A stretch of 64,000 nt of DNA from positions 89,216,824 to 89,280,823 of the forward strand of contig NC_067474.1 in NCBI RefSeq assembly GCF_947179515.1, read 5' to 3'. The notes under the pieces are model-generated. The model was not told the origin of the DNA, searched no databases, and was given only the letters and a program-made list of their open reading frames with translations. Both the position numbers and the translations under genes were made by a program. This DNA comes from Apodemus sylvaticus. Lineage: Eukaryota; Chordata; Mammalia; Rodentia; Muridae. Positions 12,611 to 23,790 of this stretch are shown here, in pieces (position 1 is the stretch's first letter; each line of letters begins with the position of its first letter).

Positions 12611-13739
12611 TTCAGGTTTCCTTGCTTTCACTTTCTTTACATGCTTGATCTCTAACAACCCCCGGGCAGCTTTCCCATAATGCAATACCAGTTTCACTAC
12701 TTCCAAGACAGCCTCTGCTGAACCCTTCCCTGTGCAAAGTAGATGGCTGCATTGTAGCATCTTTGACTATTGTATCCACCACTGACCTTGCAGCTGTCCA
12801 CCAAGATGCCTTAATTGTCTTTCAATTGGTGTCTTGCCATGTCAATCTTCTGTTTAAAATCTCCTATGGAAGATCACTGCACTCAAGTTCTACATCTTCG
12901 ATATCCCCATTATCTTAGATTTCCCTCTCTATCTTTTCCCATCAATATTTATCTGAAGCTGGACATGGTTTGGGGAGGGCAAGCTTCTATTCTGTTCTCA
13001 TGAGCCAATAATTACTAGCTGTTAAGTCTTACTTCACCTTCTTTCACCGCCACCGGCTTCTTTTCAGTCTGTGCTCTTCATTCATCCATAGTTAATCCAA
13101 TGTAATGAGAGGAGAATGTGAGAGTCATTGAAGGTGTTTATGTCTTTAGCGTGGAGTTTTTCTGAATGATATCAGTGTTCTTGTGAAAGAAGGTCATCGA
13201 GCTGCTTTGTGTTTCCTACCACAGGAAGAGGCTACCTAGCCCGACAGGACCTTGGAGTCCTGTCTTCAACTTCCCAAACTGGGAGATGTAACTGAATGTT
13301 GTTTATAAACAATTCTCGGGTGGTAAATATTTTTGTTAGAGTAGGCAAAGCAAACTATGTTGTTGTGAAATTCTATCTGTAGCAGTATCACATCTACTGA
13401 AAAAAAATCTAACCCCTAAATCTTTGCTAATATATTATGTGATGATGTCTATTATATAAGGTAATTTCAACAATTCTTATATATGTGACATGAAAAATGA
13501 TAATGTCTAGTTTTAAAGATTATAATTCATTTTATTTCTGTCCTTCATATATGATGCTTCTAACCTGGGCAGCATCTGCTATGTTCAGCTTAGCCAGGCA
13601 CAGTTTTGTTCACTCTATAGGGCACTTACGACACCTTAGATGCTAGCATAAGTCATGTTGTATAAAAATGCAAAACCACAGGCAGTGGGAACAGCTTAAG
13701 GATGTAAATTTGTAGGGCTTATCAACAATTTCTAATCAT
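12611..13739. other. Single-copy DNA, possible conserved block
   Basis: No repeat is recognised. The part at 13030-13330 has several CpGs and little low-complexity sequence, and could be conserved non-coding DNA. The frame at 12815-13003 has no recognisable protein features. Confidence 0.35.
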
Positions 13740-13785
13740 ACACACACATGCACACACACATGCACACACACACACACACACTGCA
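13740..13785. repeat. (CA)n microsatellite, interrupted
   Basis: This CA dinucleotide run is broken by two ATG-containing interruptions. The frame at 13748-14182 opens in the run and is therefore not evidence of a gene. Confidence 0.95.
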
Positions 13786-14547
13786 ACACAGTCTTGCTCT
13801 ATATTACAAGTTAATCTTGAATTTGTTATATAAGCCAGGCTTTAATTTGCAACCATGTTGCCTCAACTTCATGAGTGTGAGATTATACTCATATATATTT
13901 TCTAATAAACATTTTGTGCATTTAACTTTTGTGTTATCTTTGATACTTGAATCTGGGTCCCCATTTTTAGATGGCAAATATCCAACAGCCAGGAACAAAA
14001 ATACACAAATTAAGCACACTCAATTTGATTCACTAACATTTTATTTTTTCTCACAATCTATTACCCAGTGCATGATGCAACTGAAGGCATGCGAACTATA
14101 CTTCCTACATCTAAGGCTCGGGAAACAGAAGAGAGAGCAGAAAGAGTATAAACAGAGGAGCAAGACACCAGGTGTAACATAGACTCTTTGAGACACGAGA
14201 GGGAAGCTGCACCTATCAAGCCTCAACAATCATGACCAGCATACTGACACCACCAGCTGACATGTCAACATGGGTGACAGAAAATTCACAAAGTTCTAAC
14301 TCTAGATGAAGAGCTATAGGCAATCAGTTTCTGCCTAGAGAGAGAAAATCATTTTTTTTCTAGAGACCAGCTCCTTAATAGATTTTCCAACTCCAATTGG
14401 TCAGCTCTAAACATATGCTCATAAAAGTAATAATAAATTGGATAAGCACACACACACACACACACATGCACGCTTTGTATACAAAAACTGAATTAGCCTA
14501 CATGGTCTTTAATTATGAATTTTTAGAGCTGATAATATAATTCAGAG
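13786..14547. other. Single-copy DNA with a second (CA)n run
   Basis: A CA run lies at 14447-14466. The rest has no recognised repeat. The overlapping frames at 13804-14019 and 14041-14229 (minus) show no family resemblance. Confidence 0.45.
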
Positions 14548-14835
14548 TATTTTGGCTGATCAGGAGCCTGTGGTCCTTTGTGGCTTTGTTGGAACCTTTA
14601 AGAATGAGGCCTAGTAAGAGGAAGTTAGGTCTTTGGGTGTATTTAATCCCTTTGAATGAGATTATGTAATCCTAGAATTTTCTACCTCTTTGCTTTGGTT
14701 TTCTGCACCATACTAGGCCCAAAGTCACAGGATAAGCCTCCATAAATGATAACCTCTGAGACTGTATGCCAAACAAACACTTTCTATTTTTAAGTTGATT
14801 ATTTGAAGAATTTTGTTACAGCAAAAAAGCAGGCT
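14548..14835 (+). repeat. Solo LTR-like repeat, rodent MaLR type
   Basis: The order of phrases is that of a common rodent LTR-like repeat. There is 'ggaacctttaagaatgaggcc' near 14590, 'ggaagttaggtctttggg' near 14619, and near the 3' end 'cctctgagactgtatgcc' followed by 'ttttgttacagca'. No internal region is present, so it is a solo LTR or fragment. The same family recurs at 58290-58610. The subfamily is not certain. Confidence 0.55.
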
Positions 14836-15925
14836 AGCCTAGCTTCTAGACAAACCACCAGATACATACTGCTGACTGTAAATCAAATTGCTAGGAACTT
14901 ATTTCAGTGCTCTTTTTGAAATGACATGAAAATGCTGTAAAACTTTTTTGTTCTTACCCTTGAATAAACAAATGCAACTCTCTCAAGCAGAAATGTTTAG
15001 AGACCGTCCCACTGATAATTCTTCTTCTGACCACAACAACCTGGATACTCAATTAACCTTTTCTTAATTAAAATAAGTTTTCATTTACCTTGGATTGTAA
15101 AGTTAGCACTGCAATCAAAGATCTCTATAGAGACTTGAATGTGTCCTTGCTATGTGTAATTTTAATTATTACTTTTTAGAAAATAGTAGATCAGGCTCAC
15201 ATGAGATGCTTAAGCCAATCTGGTTTATGTTTCCAAAATACACTAATCATAACTTTACGAACAAGCCTTAAAAATATACAAGCAACCTTGGTATTTCTGC
15301 TTGTCTCAATTGATGGAATTTCTAGGGAGTCACAAAGATTACAAAAACCTACTACGGTGTGTGTAAAAATGTAGACACTGGTCCATATTAAACTGTGTAC
15401 CTTGTAATATACAGTAAATGGCTATTATTAAAACAAATTAGATTAAGCTTGTTCAAATGAGCTAAACCTTGGCTACAGATATGGCAGGGTTGTCATCTTC
15501 CCTTCCCAGGCTTGTGCATTTCCAAATTAGACATTGCAGTGGTGTCTGGCCAGCAAGAACTTGATCACATTATGAAAACTGACACTGACAGTTACATGAA
15601 GACAAAAGCTTAAACAAATTGACTCACATTGGCCAGTAGTCTTACAACCAAATGCTTTGAAGCTCTATTTGTAGACTGGTTAATTCAAAGCAGCTGAAAG
15701 TCATCTTAAAATAATGTTTTCATTGGTCCCTCCAGATTTCAACTTGGGTTTGATTCCTGATACTATGAGGCATTGGGGGAGATATTTAGTTTTCTTATTT
15801 TTATGTCATTCATTTTAACATGGAGTTAAATAAATTGTATACTTCAGAAATGTACTATAAAGAGTCAATACAGCTTGTATACAATGAACTTCAGACATAT
15901 GATACATTATCAGAAATTAGGCTTA
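14836..15925. other. Single-copy AT-rich DNA, no feature seen
   Basis: No repeat family or gene is recognised. It is ordinary unique sequence with few CpGs. Confidence 0.45.
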
Positions 15926-16130
15926 GGGGCACTAGAAAGATGGCTCGGCAATTAAGAACAATCTGCAGCTCTTTCAAAGGACATGCGTATGGAGAATTAC
16001 AAACAACTGTAACTCCATTTCTAGAGATACCCAATGCCCTCATCTGGTCTTCTACTGGGTATCACCACATGTGGTATATTTGTACCTGTGTGCATACATA
16101 CACACATAAATAAAAAAGAAAATAATGTTT
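15926..16130 (+). repeat. B2/B3 SINE, plus orientation
   Basis: The head at 15927-15960 carries the B2-type tRNA-derived start with an A-box-like 'agatggctcggcaattaag'. The middle and the 'ccctcatctggtcttct' segment at 16037-16055 match B2/B3. The tail is CA-rich and then A-rich (16090-16125). It is diverged, so an old copy. Confidence 0.85.
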
Positions 16131-16149
16131 AATTACATTACGAAGGGAC

Positions 16150-16678
16150 AGTTTCTAATGGTGAAATGAAACACCATGACCAAAAAGCAATTCTGGGAGA
16201 AAGGATTTATTCAGTTTACACTTTCACGTTACTGTTCATCAACAAAGAAACTCAGCACAGGTACTCATGCAGGGCAGGATCCTAGAAGTAGGAATTGTTG
16301 CAGAAGCCATAGAGGGGGGCTGCTCATAGGCTTGCTTTCCCTGGCTTGTTCAGCCTTTCTTTGTTTTTTAATTGGATATTTTCTTTATTTACATTTCAAA
16401 TGTTATCCACCCTTTCAGGTCACCCCTCAGGAAACCCTCAATCACATCCCCCTCTGCCTGCCTCTGTGAAGGTATTCTCCCACCCTCCTACCTCTCTTAC
16501 AAGCCAGGGCCAACAGCACAAGGATAGTATAACCCAGAGAGTCACCCCCCCCATATTGATCAGTAATTGGAAAAATGCCTTACAGCTGGGTCTCATAAAG
16601 GCATTTCCTCAACTGAGGCTCCTTGCTCTCTGATGACTCTAGCTTGTGTCAAATTGACACAAAACCAGTCAGTACATT
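16150..16678 (-). mobile_element. Solo LTR, rodent MaLR type, interrupted by L1
   Basis: On the minus strand it starts TGTACTGACTGGTTTTGTG at 16678 and ends near 16150 with the phrase 'ggtcatggtgtttcat', which is the usual order for this rodent LTR family (TG at the start, CA at the end). It is interrupted at 16364-16498 by an L1 3' end. Removing that insert restores continuity of the LTR. There is no internal retroviral region. A relative lies at 55356-55710. Confidence 0.75.
16364..16498 (-). mobile_element. Short L1 3' end nested in the LTR
   Basis: The plus strand shows a T run followed by the L1 3' terminal phrase 'tatttacatttcaaatgtta' and a C-rich block. The host LTR is cut between 'cagcctttctt' and 'acaagccaggg'. 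The short repeat CTTTCTT/CTCTCTT at the two edges may be a decayed target duplication. The insert is only about 135 bp. Confidence 0.85.
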
Positions 16679-17629
16679 ATTTTCAGCAGTATGGATTTGT
16701 AAATAAAATAGCTATCACTTTCTTGGCAAGAGTAAGATTTTATAAAAAGGTTTAAATGAGTCTTTAATGTAAGACTCATTTCTTGCATTAAAGACTGATG
16801 TAATATATTCACACAGTACAAAGGCAAGAAGAATGTCTAATTCAATACAGCTTTAGGTGTGAGCTTATAATGTCAGAAACATGGAAGAAAAGACCTGTAA
16901 AATACTCTTTACAAAGGTTGTCTTAGTTATACTAATATTGGTTTCATGCAACCCTTTATCAACATGTCTTGTTATTTTTCTGGACAGTATGGAGAAGGCA
17001 AGATTATAAAATGTTGGGCAAAAATGACAACTGTCTGGAAAAAACCACAGGAAATATATTGTCATGTAAAATGAATATTTAAACATCACTCTTAAGGCTG
17101 TCTTAAAGCTCAATTTTTGCAGAAATGAATGGTCAGGGTTTTGGCTTGGATTTTTGCCCTAAATATTAAGTCATGAAAGACTTTTGTTTCCTTGACTACC
17201 AACTTTGTAGTTGTTACAGAAGGATATAAAGATGAAGTGGGAAGACTTTTGCTTTGTTTGTAGTGGCCACTAAGGCCTCAACGTACTATCAATATTATTT
17301 ACTTCAGAGTTTGCTCTACTTTCTTTACTTGATAGGAAGTCCATGTCGTTATTTAGTTGTTATTCCATCCTGGGATGCCAAGTAGATGAGGAAAAGAGCT
17401 GAATTGGACAACTAATCATTCTCTCTCTGGCTCAGATAGCTGTTACTTTATTCTTTTGCATCCATTTCATTTTCAGAAGATGAATTAAGACATTTAATTT
17501 ATTTTCACTTCCAAATGTGCCTATAAGTGGCAGTTGATTTTTCTGGTGCTTTAGGCTATAGTGAAAATGAGAAGATGACCCCTATAGTGGAACCACAAAG
17601 CCCTTACTGGAAGCAAGTGTTCTGGAGCA
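16679..17629. other. Single-copy DNA, no feature seen
   Basis: No repeat family is recognised. The frame at 16865-17113 (minus) has no recognisable protein features. Confidence 0.45.
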
Positions 17630-17762
17630 TTTTTCACACATGGCTCATTAAATCTTTCCCACAGTCACAGATATAGGTACTAGCACTATCTGTACTTCAT
17701 AGATGTCCAGCCACACATCTGAAGTGACTGATAAGGGTATAAGTGGAAGAGAATTCAGGCAA
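17630..17762 (-). repeat. MIR SINE fragment
   Basis: The plus-strand order is 'ctcattaaatctttcccacag', 'ataggtactagcactatctgtacttcatagatg', then 'ataagtggaagagaattcaggcaag'. This parallels reverse-complement MIR (latter half, central core, then first half). It is strongly diverged and identified by eye. Confidence 0.55.
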
Positions 17763-19012
17763 GACTTGGTCTATATTTATATAATTTCCTCTTCAGAATA
17801 TAAATGTCAAAAGAAAGTATATTTGAAATTAATTTTAAAAGCCCTAGGTTATTCAGAAACCACTCAGAAAGAAAATAGGAACATCACTTGAAAGATTAGT
17901 TCTAAGGGATCGAGTGCCCCAGATCCTGAACAAGATTTTTGTGTATGTGTGTGTGTTTATTGTTTTCTAAATGGTCTCTGGAGCATAATGTTCTCAGAAA
18001 ATGGAAAATGATTGCATACAATGTCTCATGATTCTGAGTAGCATAAAGCATTCCTCACAGTTTCCAGATATTGTAGGGAGTTGATTTGAGTCTTGTAATC
18101 CATGTAAATGAAGTGATGAGGACCAAAGAGGAAATAGGATGAAGGCCTGAGATAAATGAACCACCTCTCTCTTGTTTAATTTTCATCTTGCTTGACTTCC
18201 ACAGTAGCTGGGTATATGGAAGGCCTTTTTCTACTCTTTTCTGTGTGGAGATATATCCTTTTCCGTGAAATCATAGGAAACACGAAACCAGAAAACAAGG
18301 CAAACAGTAACACTGCAATAGCTTTTTCTAAAATATATAGACTTTTATGTACTTTAAAACTTGACCAACTTTAGAAAGTCTATTCAGAAATGATAATTCA
18401 ATTCCTTAAGTTGACATAGGAATTCATTACCTGTTTACCACTTAGTGATAATATTTAAATTCTTAGCCAAAAGATCAAAAAGAACATGGAAATCATTTTT
18501 CCAAAGAATTATCAGATTTCTTAAAGACTGGAAGCATATTATTGACTTGTAAAAGTAAAAGCAGAATATTTGATGAAGGACATGAACAGAAATATTGTGA
18601 TAGGATGTGTAAGGCGGCGATGCGGCATTCCAAGCATAGATTGCTACTGAGAGATGAAAACCCAATACACCAGCAGCGGGACAGTCTGTTATTATTTAAC
18701 AGAAATTAGATTTTAAAATTTGCTAATTTATTTGCTAATCCTTTTTCTCACTTTATTCCCTCAGTAACAATCAATAGCTTCCTGGCTTTCACAATAACCA
18801 AAATAAAACTATGTAGGCAAGACTACTGCCAAGGGCTAGTAATTTTTTATCAGCAGCCACTAACTCAATCAACATTTAAATCTAGAGTCATTTTCCACCT
18901 CATTTCAAAAATTTAACCCATTACTAGGTTTCTTCCACATTTGTGCATATTATAGCCCACTATTCAGAACTGATTTTGAATCCTTCAAATCTCTTGAAGG
19001 ATTTTATGGATG

Positions 19013-19178
19013 TAGTGAATACTTAAAGCAGCAGCAATAGCTGTGATTTTGGTAATAGGCTACAAAGTAGTCAAATTTACTTTTCTTAAAATGGTGAATT
19101 AATATCATTATGTTCAACACACCACGGCCTCATGGGTTTCTTACAACATATATTTCATCAAATCCACTAAATTTTAAA
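19013..19178. repeat. Local direct duplication, copy 1
   Basis: It begins TAGTGAATACTTAAAG and ends near CTAAATTTTAAA. It is co-linear with 19430-19587: shared anchors are the start, 'cttaaaatg.tgaatt', 'atgttcaaca' and 'catca/tta.tcca.taaat'. I estimate roughly 70% identity. I do not recognise the unit as a known transposon. Confidence 0.65.
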
Positions 19179-19429
19179 GAAGAGTAGGATAAATGTACTA
19201 TGGACTCACCATCTATGAGGTCTGTAGAGTGTTTCTGAAACAGTTCCTGGCCTCAGAATGTTGAACACCTAGCCAGAAATACAGAGAACAAACACTGTTA
19301 AAACTCTTAGCATTTAGTTACTTTCAAGATATACTTTTGTCTCTTTTGAGCAAGGATTAAGAGAGAAGTGGAAAACAGAATACTAAGAAACTGACAGTGA
19401 TTTTATAAAGCACAATATTTGAAAAAAAA

Positions 19430-19587
19430 TAGTGAATACTTAAAGTAATGTGGAAATCTGTGTAAATTTGTAAAATAGTAAAATTGAATCTTCTTAAAAT
19501 GTTGAATTGGGACCACCATGTTCAACATCATGGATACATAGTTTTCTTTCAATATTTACTTCATTAAGTCCAGTAAATATCTAAATA
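19430..19587. repeat. Local direct duplication, copy 2
   Basis: This is the second copy of the unit at 19013-19178, in the same orientation and about 417 bp downstream. It starts with the identical TAGTGAATACTTAAAG. Confidence 0.65.
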
Positions 19588-20359
19588 ACTTGGATTGTTG
19601 TTTGGTAATATTGCATGCCTTTCCAAATATACAATGTTTGGCCATTATATAACATATACTCCAGGGTTGTTGGAAAATAACTTGCAAACTAAAACCTAAA
19701 GGAAATTATTGTCTTTCCTACTATTTTCTAGGGCTAATCAGCAAGGAATAATTCCAAATCTTAAAGCATTCCATCTTGTAAAACCATCTCATTAATTTTT
19801 AAAAAGCCATACCTCTAAGGTGCATGAAAAGTCATTGTCTTAATTCCCCAACAGAATCCTTAAATAGACTTTTAATCTATTGACTCTTGTTAATTTTGTT
19901 TTCAAAGTGATTTCTTCATCATGCTTTAAAGTGTGCAACACTTATTCCCCTTTCCGTCCCCAGTAAGTTGTCCTTTTAGGCAGACAGCTTCCATGTGACA
20001 TTCTGTCATCTCATCTCCATGGTTCTACCAGATGACTCTGACTTCATCAGCTCAGCGTGCTTTCTATTCACCCACAGCACATTTCTTTGTGTCACAGGGC
20101 TAACTGCCTCTCTATCAGATTGCTTCTCCTTTCGTGCCTGCTGTCTAAAACCTGCTACAGTTTGTAGTTAGATGCCAGTGAGTGGTTGTGATCATCACAG
20201 TGGAATATATATGACCTTTTCTTCTGTGGTCCCATCCACATGGCATCATCCTGAGCACCAAGGGTAGAGAATATCTAAAAGGCACTGAAGATGGTATTTT
20301 AGCAAGCAGGTCTCAGGATCTCCCCCATTTCTACTATGAGCTCCACTAAAGTTTTATCT

Positions 20360-20795
20360 TGTAAGAATGAACAGAACCAAAGAATTTTAAGTAAAACTTC
20401 CATTTTGAATAAGGGTCAAATAAAGTTTAAGTTCCCAAGACTTCCTTGGGTAACTGATATCCTACTTGGCAGAGAGAGACATGTCTGTGGGTAACTGACA
20501 TTTGTCTTTGCAACGTGAGACATGATTGCTAAGCAAGTCTCTCTGCTGCAGGGGAATAAACCAACCACTGAAAACAGGGTAAGTATACCACACAGGGAAA
20601 TCTCCATGGGAAAACCCCTTATCCCTGAACCCTGATTGGTACAAAAATGTAACTGTAACTTGGTACATATGTTTGTGGTTTTCAAGCTCAAATGCTCTGT
20701 AACATTTTGGCTCCAGGGCGGGGTGGAATGGTGTTTTATTTCAGCACCCGAATCTGTTCTGCATCCCTGATAGATCAGTAGCAGCTTGATTACAT
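20360..20795 (+). repeat. Candidate solo LTR of an endogenous retrovirus
   Basis: The segment is bounded by TGTAAGAATG at about 20360 and GATTACA at about 20790. It contains a 41-bp-spaced partial duplication (GGGTAACTGA at 20448 and 20489; GAGACATG repeated nearby) like U3 enhancer repeats. A GC-rich promoter-proximal part (GGGCGGGG at about 20717) lies before a U5-like end. No gag, pol or env is seen next to it. The family is not identified, so it could be another type of repeat. Confidence 0.45.
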
Positions 20796-21859
20796 TTTTT
20801 TTTTCTTTTCTCCATTGACTATGTTTTGAGTTTTGAGTTATGTTGGATCTAAGCAGACTCTATAACAGTGTGAGGATTATGTTTCTGCTCATTTAGTCTG
20901 GATGTTTACTACAGCACTCAGCCTACCTGACTTAATGGGTTTCTTTAGTGGCCTCTGTTGGAACGCAGTCTATGGTACTCACTACAGTGACTCTTTTTGT
21001 CTCATTCTAGGTTATATCTGATTCTTCCACACAACAGCATTATATTTTGAAACCACTCTTTATTGTTTCAATAACTAGTGCATTATATTTGTTAAAATAT
21101 GCTACAACTTCATAGGTAATATTGTACTAGAAATAATTACTTCTACTTGAGACAGAAAGCATTTCTTTTGGTATTGGCAACAAGATCTCTCTGGTTCAAT
21201 GCCTAAAGGTATACTCTAACTTTACTAAGGAGCTCAAGGTAAAACGTGGCTTCCAAAACGTTCTTCCAAAACTGTATTTGTAGGCTTCTGTTTTCAAGCC
21301 TTGTGCTAGAAGGTGACAGTGCTGCAAGCCACAGTCCGAAGCCATCAAAGCTCCTGGCTTCGGTATTTCAAATGTTCTCAAACCTCTACTGGGGATTTCG
21401 TGACAACAAAGAGGAAATGAAAGGTAACTTTCTTCCATTTTCATAGCAATAACCAATCACAAAGCTCAAGACTTGGCATTCTTGTTCTTCACATATTACA
21501 ATGCAAAAGCTTTTGAAGTCTAGATAAAAGTAGATGTCTTACTAACATTATCAGTACTAAGTCATAAGGTCATCACAAATTTATTTCTGACACTTTTTTA
21601 CTCACTTCCTCTTATAGCCTCAAAATATTCCTTCCACTGACTTTTAGGCAACAACCTGTGTGAGGCCACACTGGAAAGATCTTGGTATAGACCAAACATG
21701 TTTGTTCCTACATTTCTTCTACTTCCTGCTTATATTGTTTTGTTTTGTAAAATAGTTTTGAAGACATACTTCCTTTTTTAGTCTTATATAAGTGAGGGAA
21801 ATATAGAAGAGTTTCCTTTCTTAGAAATGAAGATGAGACTTTGGAATTCAGATGTGTAG
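20796..21859. other. Single-copy DNA, no feature seen
   Basis: A T run follows the LTR candidate at 20791-20802. Opposed open frames at 21196-21456 (minus) and 21246-21446 (plus) overlap without any recognisable family features. Confidence 0.45.
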
Positions 21860-22120
21860 CTGCATATTTTGTTTTCAAACAAAATTATATACAGACATAT
21901 ATGTTTCATTAACAGTATTTATACATATTTAAAAGTTACAGAATGACATTTTGATACATAAATATAATGTGTAATGATCAGATCAAAATAGTTGTATCTG
22001 TCACCTTCAACTCAGTATTTTCTCTCTCTGTTTGGTACATTCAAGTTCTCTCCATCACATATTTTGCAAGGTTCATTGAATATTGCCAATAATCCTTGTT
22101 CCTATAAGCTGTAGAGTACT
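21860..22120 (-). mobile_element. Ancient L1 (L1M type) 3'UTR relic
   Basis: The plus strand from 21935 carries the typical reverse-complement order of old mammalian L1 3' ends: 'acagaatgacattttgatac', 'aatgatcagatcaaaatagttgtatctgtcacct', and near 22078 'gaatattgccaataatcc'. This predates the rodent-specific L1s in the window. Confidence 0.6.
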
Positions 22121-22640
22121 GGTAGTAATGTCTGGTAGGCAGCTGTGTATGTGTGCTTCTGTGTATGTGTTCATGCCAGTATGTTTGTGTGGGTATGGGC
22201 ATGTTTGCAGTTGATATGTGTATATGGCAGGTGTGTGATGATTGAATGTAATGTTAATTCTCTCTGAAAATGCACACACATGTTGCATATACATACATAT
22301 ATCATATACACAGTTTCACACAAGTATCATACAAACATCATACACATTTCCCTAAATAAAGGAAGTATTATGCTATAACTGATATATATGTCTTGTAGGC
22401 ATGTTTTCCCCTGCTTCCTGGTTTCCATGAGCGAACAACCTCAGCCACATATCCTGCAACCAGAATGTATAGTCTTATCATATGCCCAAAAACATGAACC
22501 TGGAAGTTCATGTTTTTGAACTTGAACAAGTCACCTGGAACCTTGAGATAAAGTCAATAATTCCTCCTTCTCTTTCTTAAGTATTGTATACGATGTAGAC
22601 CAAAGTAGAAATTTACCCATCTTTCTACTTCCTTTAGTAG
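22121..22640. other. TG/CA-rich and AT-rich single-copy DNA
   Basis: A TG-rich stretch lies at 22145-22240 and CA/TA-rich DNA at 22268-22345. The frame at 22073-22294 (minus) runs through this low-complexity DNA and is not a gene. Confidence 0.5.
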
Positions 22641-22642
22641 CC

Positions 22643-22880
22643 TTCCTGACTGTTCTAATCATCATATTGATCACCTGACTGTCCTTGCCATATTCTGTCA
22701 CCTGACAATTTTGATGGTCATTCTTGTCACTTGACTATCCTGTAAATTATTCTGTTACCTGACTGTCAGAACCATCATTCTGTTTACCTAACAGTCCTGA
22801 CCAATATTCTGTCACCTGAGTGTCCTGGGTAGCTTTCTGATCACCTGACTCTTCTGATCATTGTTCTGGTCATATCTATG
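22643..22880. repeat. 28-29 bp minisatellite, about eight copies
   Basis: A degenerate motif of the form CACCTGACTGTCCTGA recurs at 22643 (partial), 22672, 22699, 22728, 22756, 22785, 22813, 22842 and 22871 (decayed). The spacings are 29, 27, 29, 28, 29, 28, 29 and 29 bp. Each unit ends in a 'tattctgt'-like segment. Copies differ by substitutions and one-base indels. There is no spacer/repeat alternation, so it is not a CRISPR array. No transposon family is recognised. Confidence 0.93.
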
Positions 22881-23106
22881 ACATTACCATTTTAAGAGTT
22901 GCCTTTCTTTTCAGAGTATAAAAATCTGTTCAATATCTTATTTGTCTGTTAGATGAGACAAAGGTCTTTTGCATACTTATCAACAACATAAAATGTCTGA
23001 GCCTTCTAAATTTATCATTAATGTTTAGGTCAGCTGGCTTTTTCTGACAAGAAAATTATGACTTATTTATAATCAGCATTTTGTTTTCTTTTTTAATATT
23101 GAGAAA
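22881..23106. other. Single-copy DNA, no feature seen
   Basis: This is AT-rich sequence between the minisatellite and an L1, with nothing recognised. Confidence 0.4.
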
Positions 23107-23790
23107 AATGTGGTCCTTCTTAGAAAGGGGATCAAAATACTCACTGGAGCAAATATGGAGACAAAGTGTGGAGCCAAGACTGAAGGAAAAGCCATCCAGA
23201 GGCTGTCCCACCTGGGGATTCTTCCCATATACAGTCACCAAAACCTGACACTATTGTGGATGCCAAGAAATGCTTGGTGAAAGGAGCCTGATATATCTGT
23301 CTCCTGAGAGGCCCTGTCAGAGCCTTACAAAAACAGAGGTAGATGATCACAGCCAACAATTGGACTGAGTGCAGGCTCTCAGTGGAAGAGTTACAGAAAG
23401 GACTGAAGGAGCTAAAGGGGTTTGCAACCACATAGGAAGTAAAACAATATCAACCAACCAGACCCCTGCCCCCCATAGCTTCCAGGGATTAGCCATCAAC
23501 CAAGGAGTTCATATGCCTCCAGCTGCATAAAGAGCAGAGGATGGATGGCTTTGTCAGGCATCAATGGGAGGAGAAGTCCTTGGTCCTATGCAGGCTGGAT
23601 AGATGCCCCAGTGTAGGGGAATTGAAAGCATGGAGTTGGGAATGGGTGGATGGGTGGAAGAACACCCTTATAGAAGCAAGGGGAGGTAGAATGGGATAGA
23701 GGGTTTCTGGGAGGGGGGAAATCCATAAAGGGGATGATTTTGAAAATGTAAATAAAGAAAACAGCCAAGAAAAAAAGAAAAAAAAATTCT
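23107..23790 (+). mobile_element. L1 3'UTR with A-rich tail
   Basis: A plus-strand murine L1 3'UTR: the segment at 23120-23240 is the complement of the same region of the 5.6 kb copy. The G-rich block at 23640-23720 precedes the terminal 'gaaaatgtaaataaag' phrase and an A-rich tail ending near 23790. It is truncated before ORF2. The minus-strand frames at 23056-23839 are antisense shadows. Confidence 0.92.

Larger units (their letters stand above)
17763..20359. other. Single-copy DNA containing an old local duplication
   Basis: There is no recognised transposon. The stretch contains the direct repeat pair listed separately at 19013-19178 and 19430-19587. Frames at 17703-17891, 18192-18374 and 18435-18665 look like chance frames. 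Confidence 0.45.

Noticed and set aside
13748..14182. 144-codon plus-strand open frame
   Set aside because: It starts inside a CA repeat and continues through unique sequence with no recognisable domain.
22643..22880. CRISPR-like array
   Set aside because: Units are contiguous with no unique spacers, the copies are degenerate, and this is mammalian DNA.
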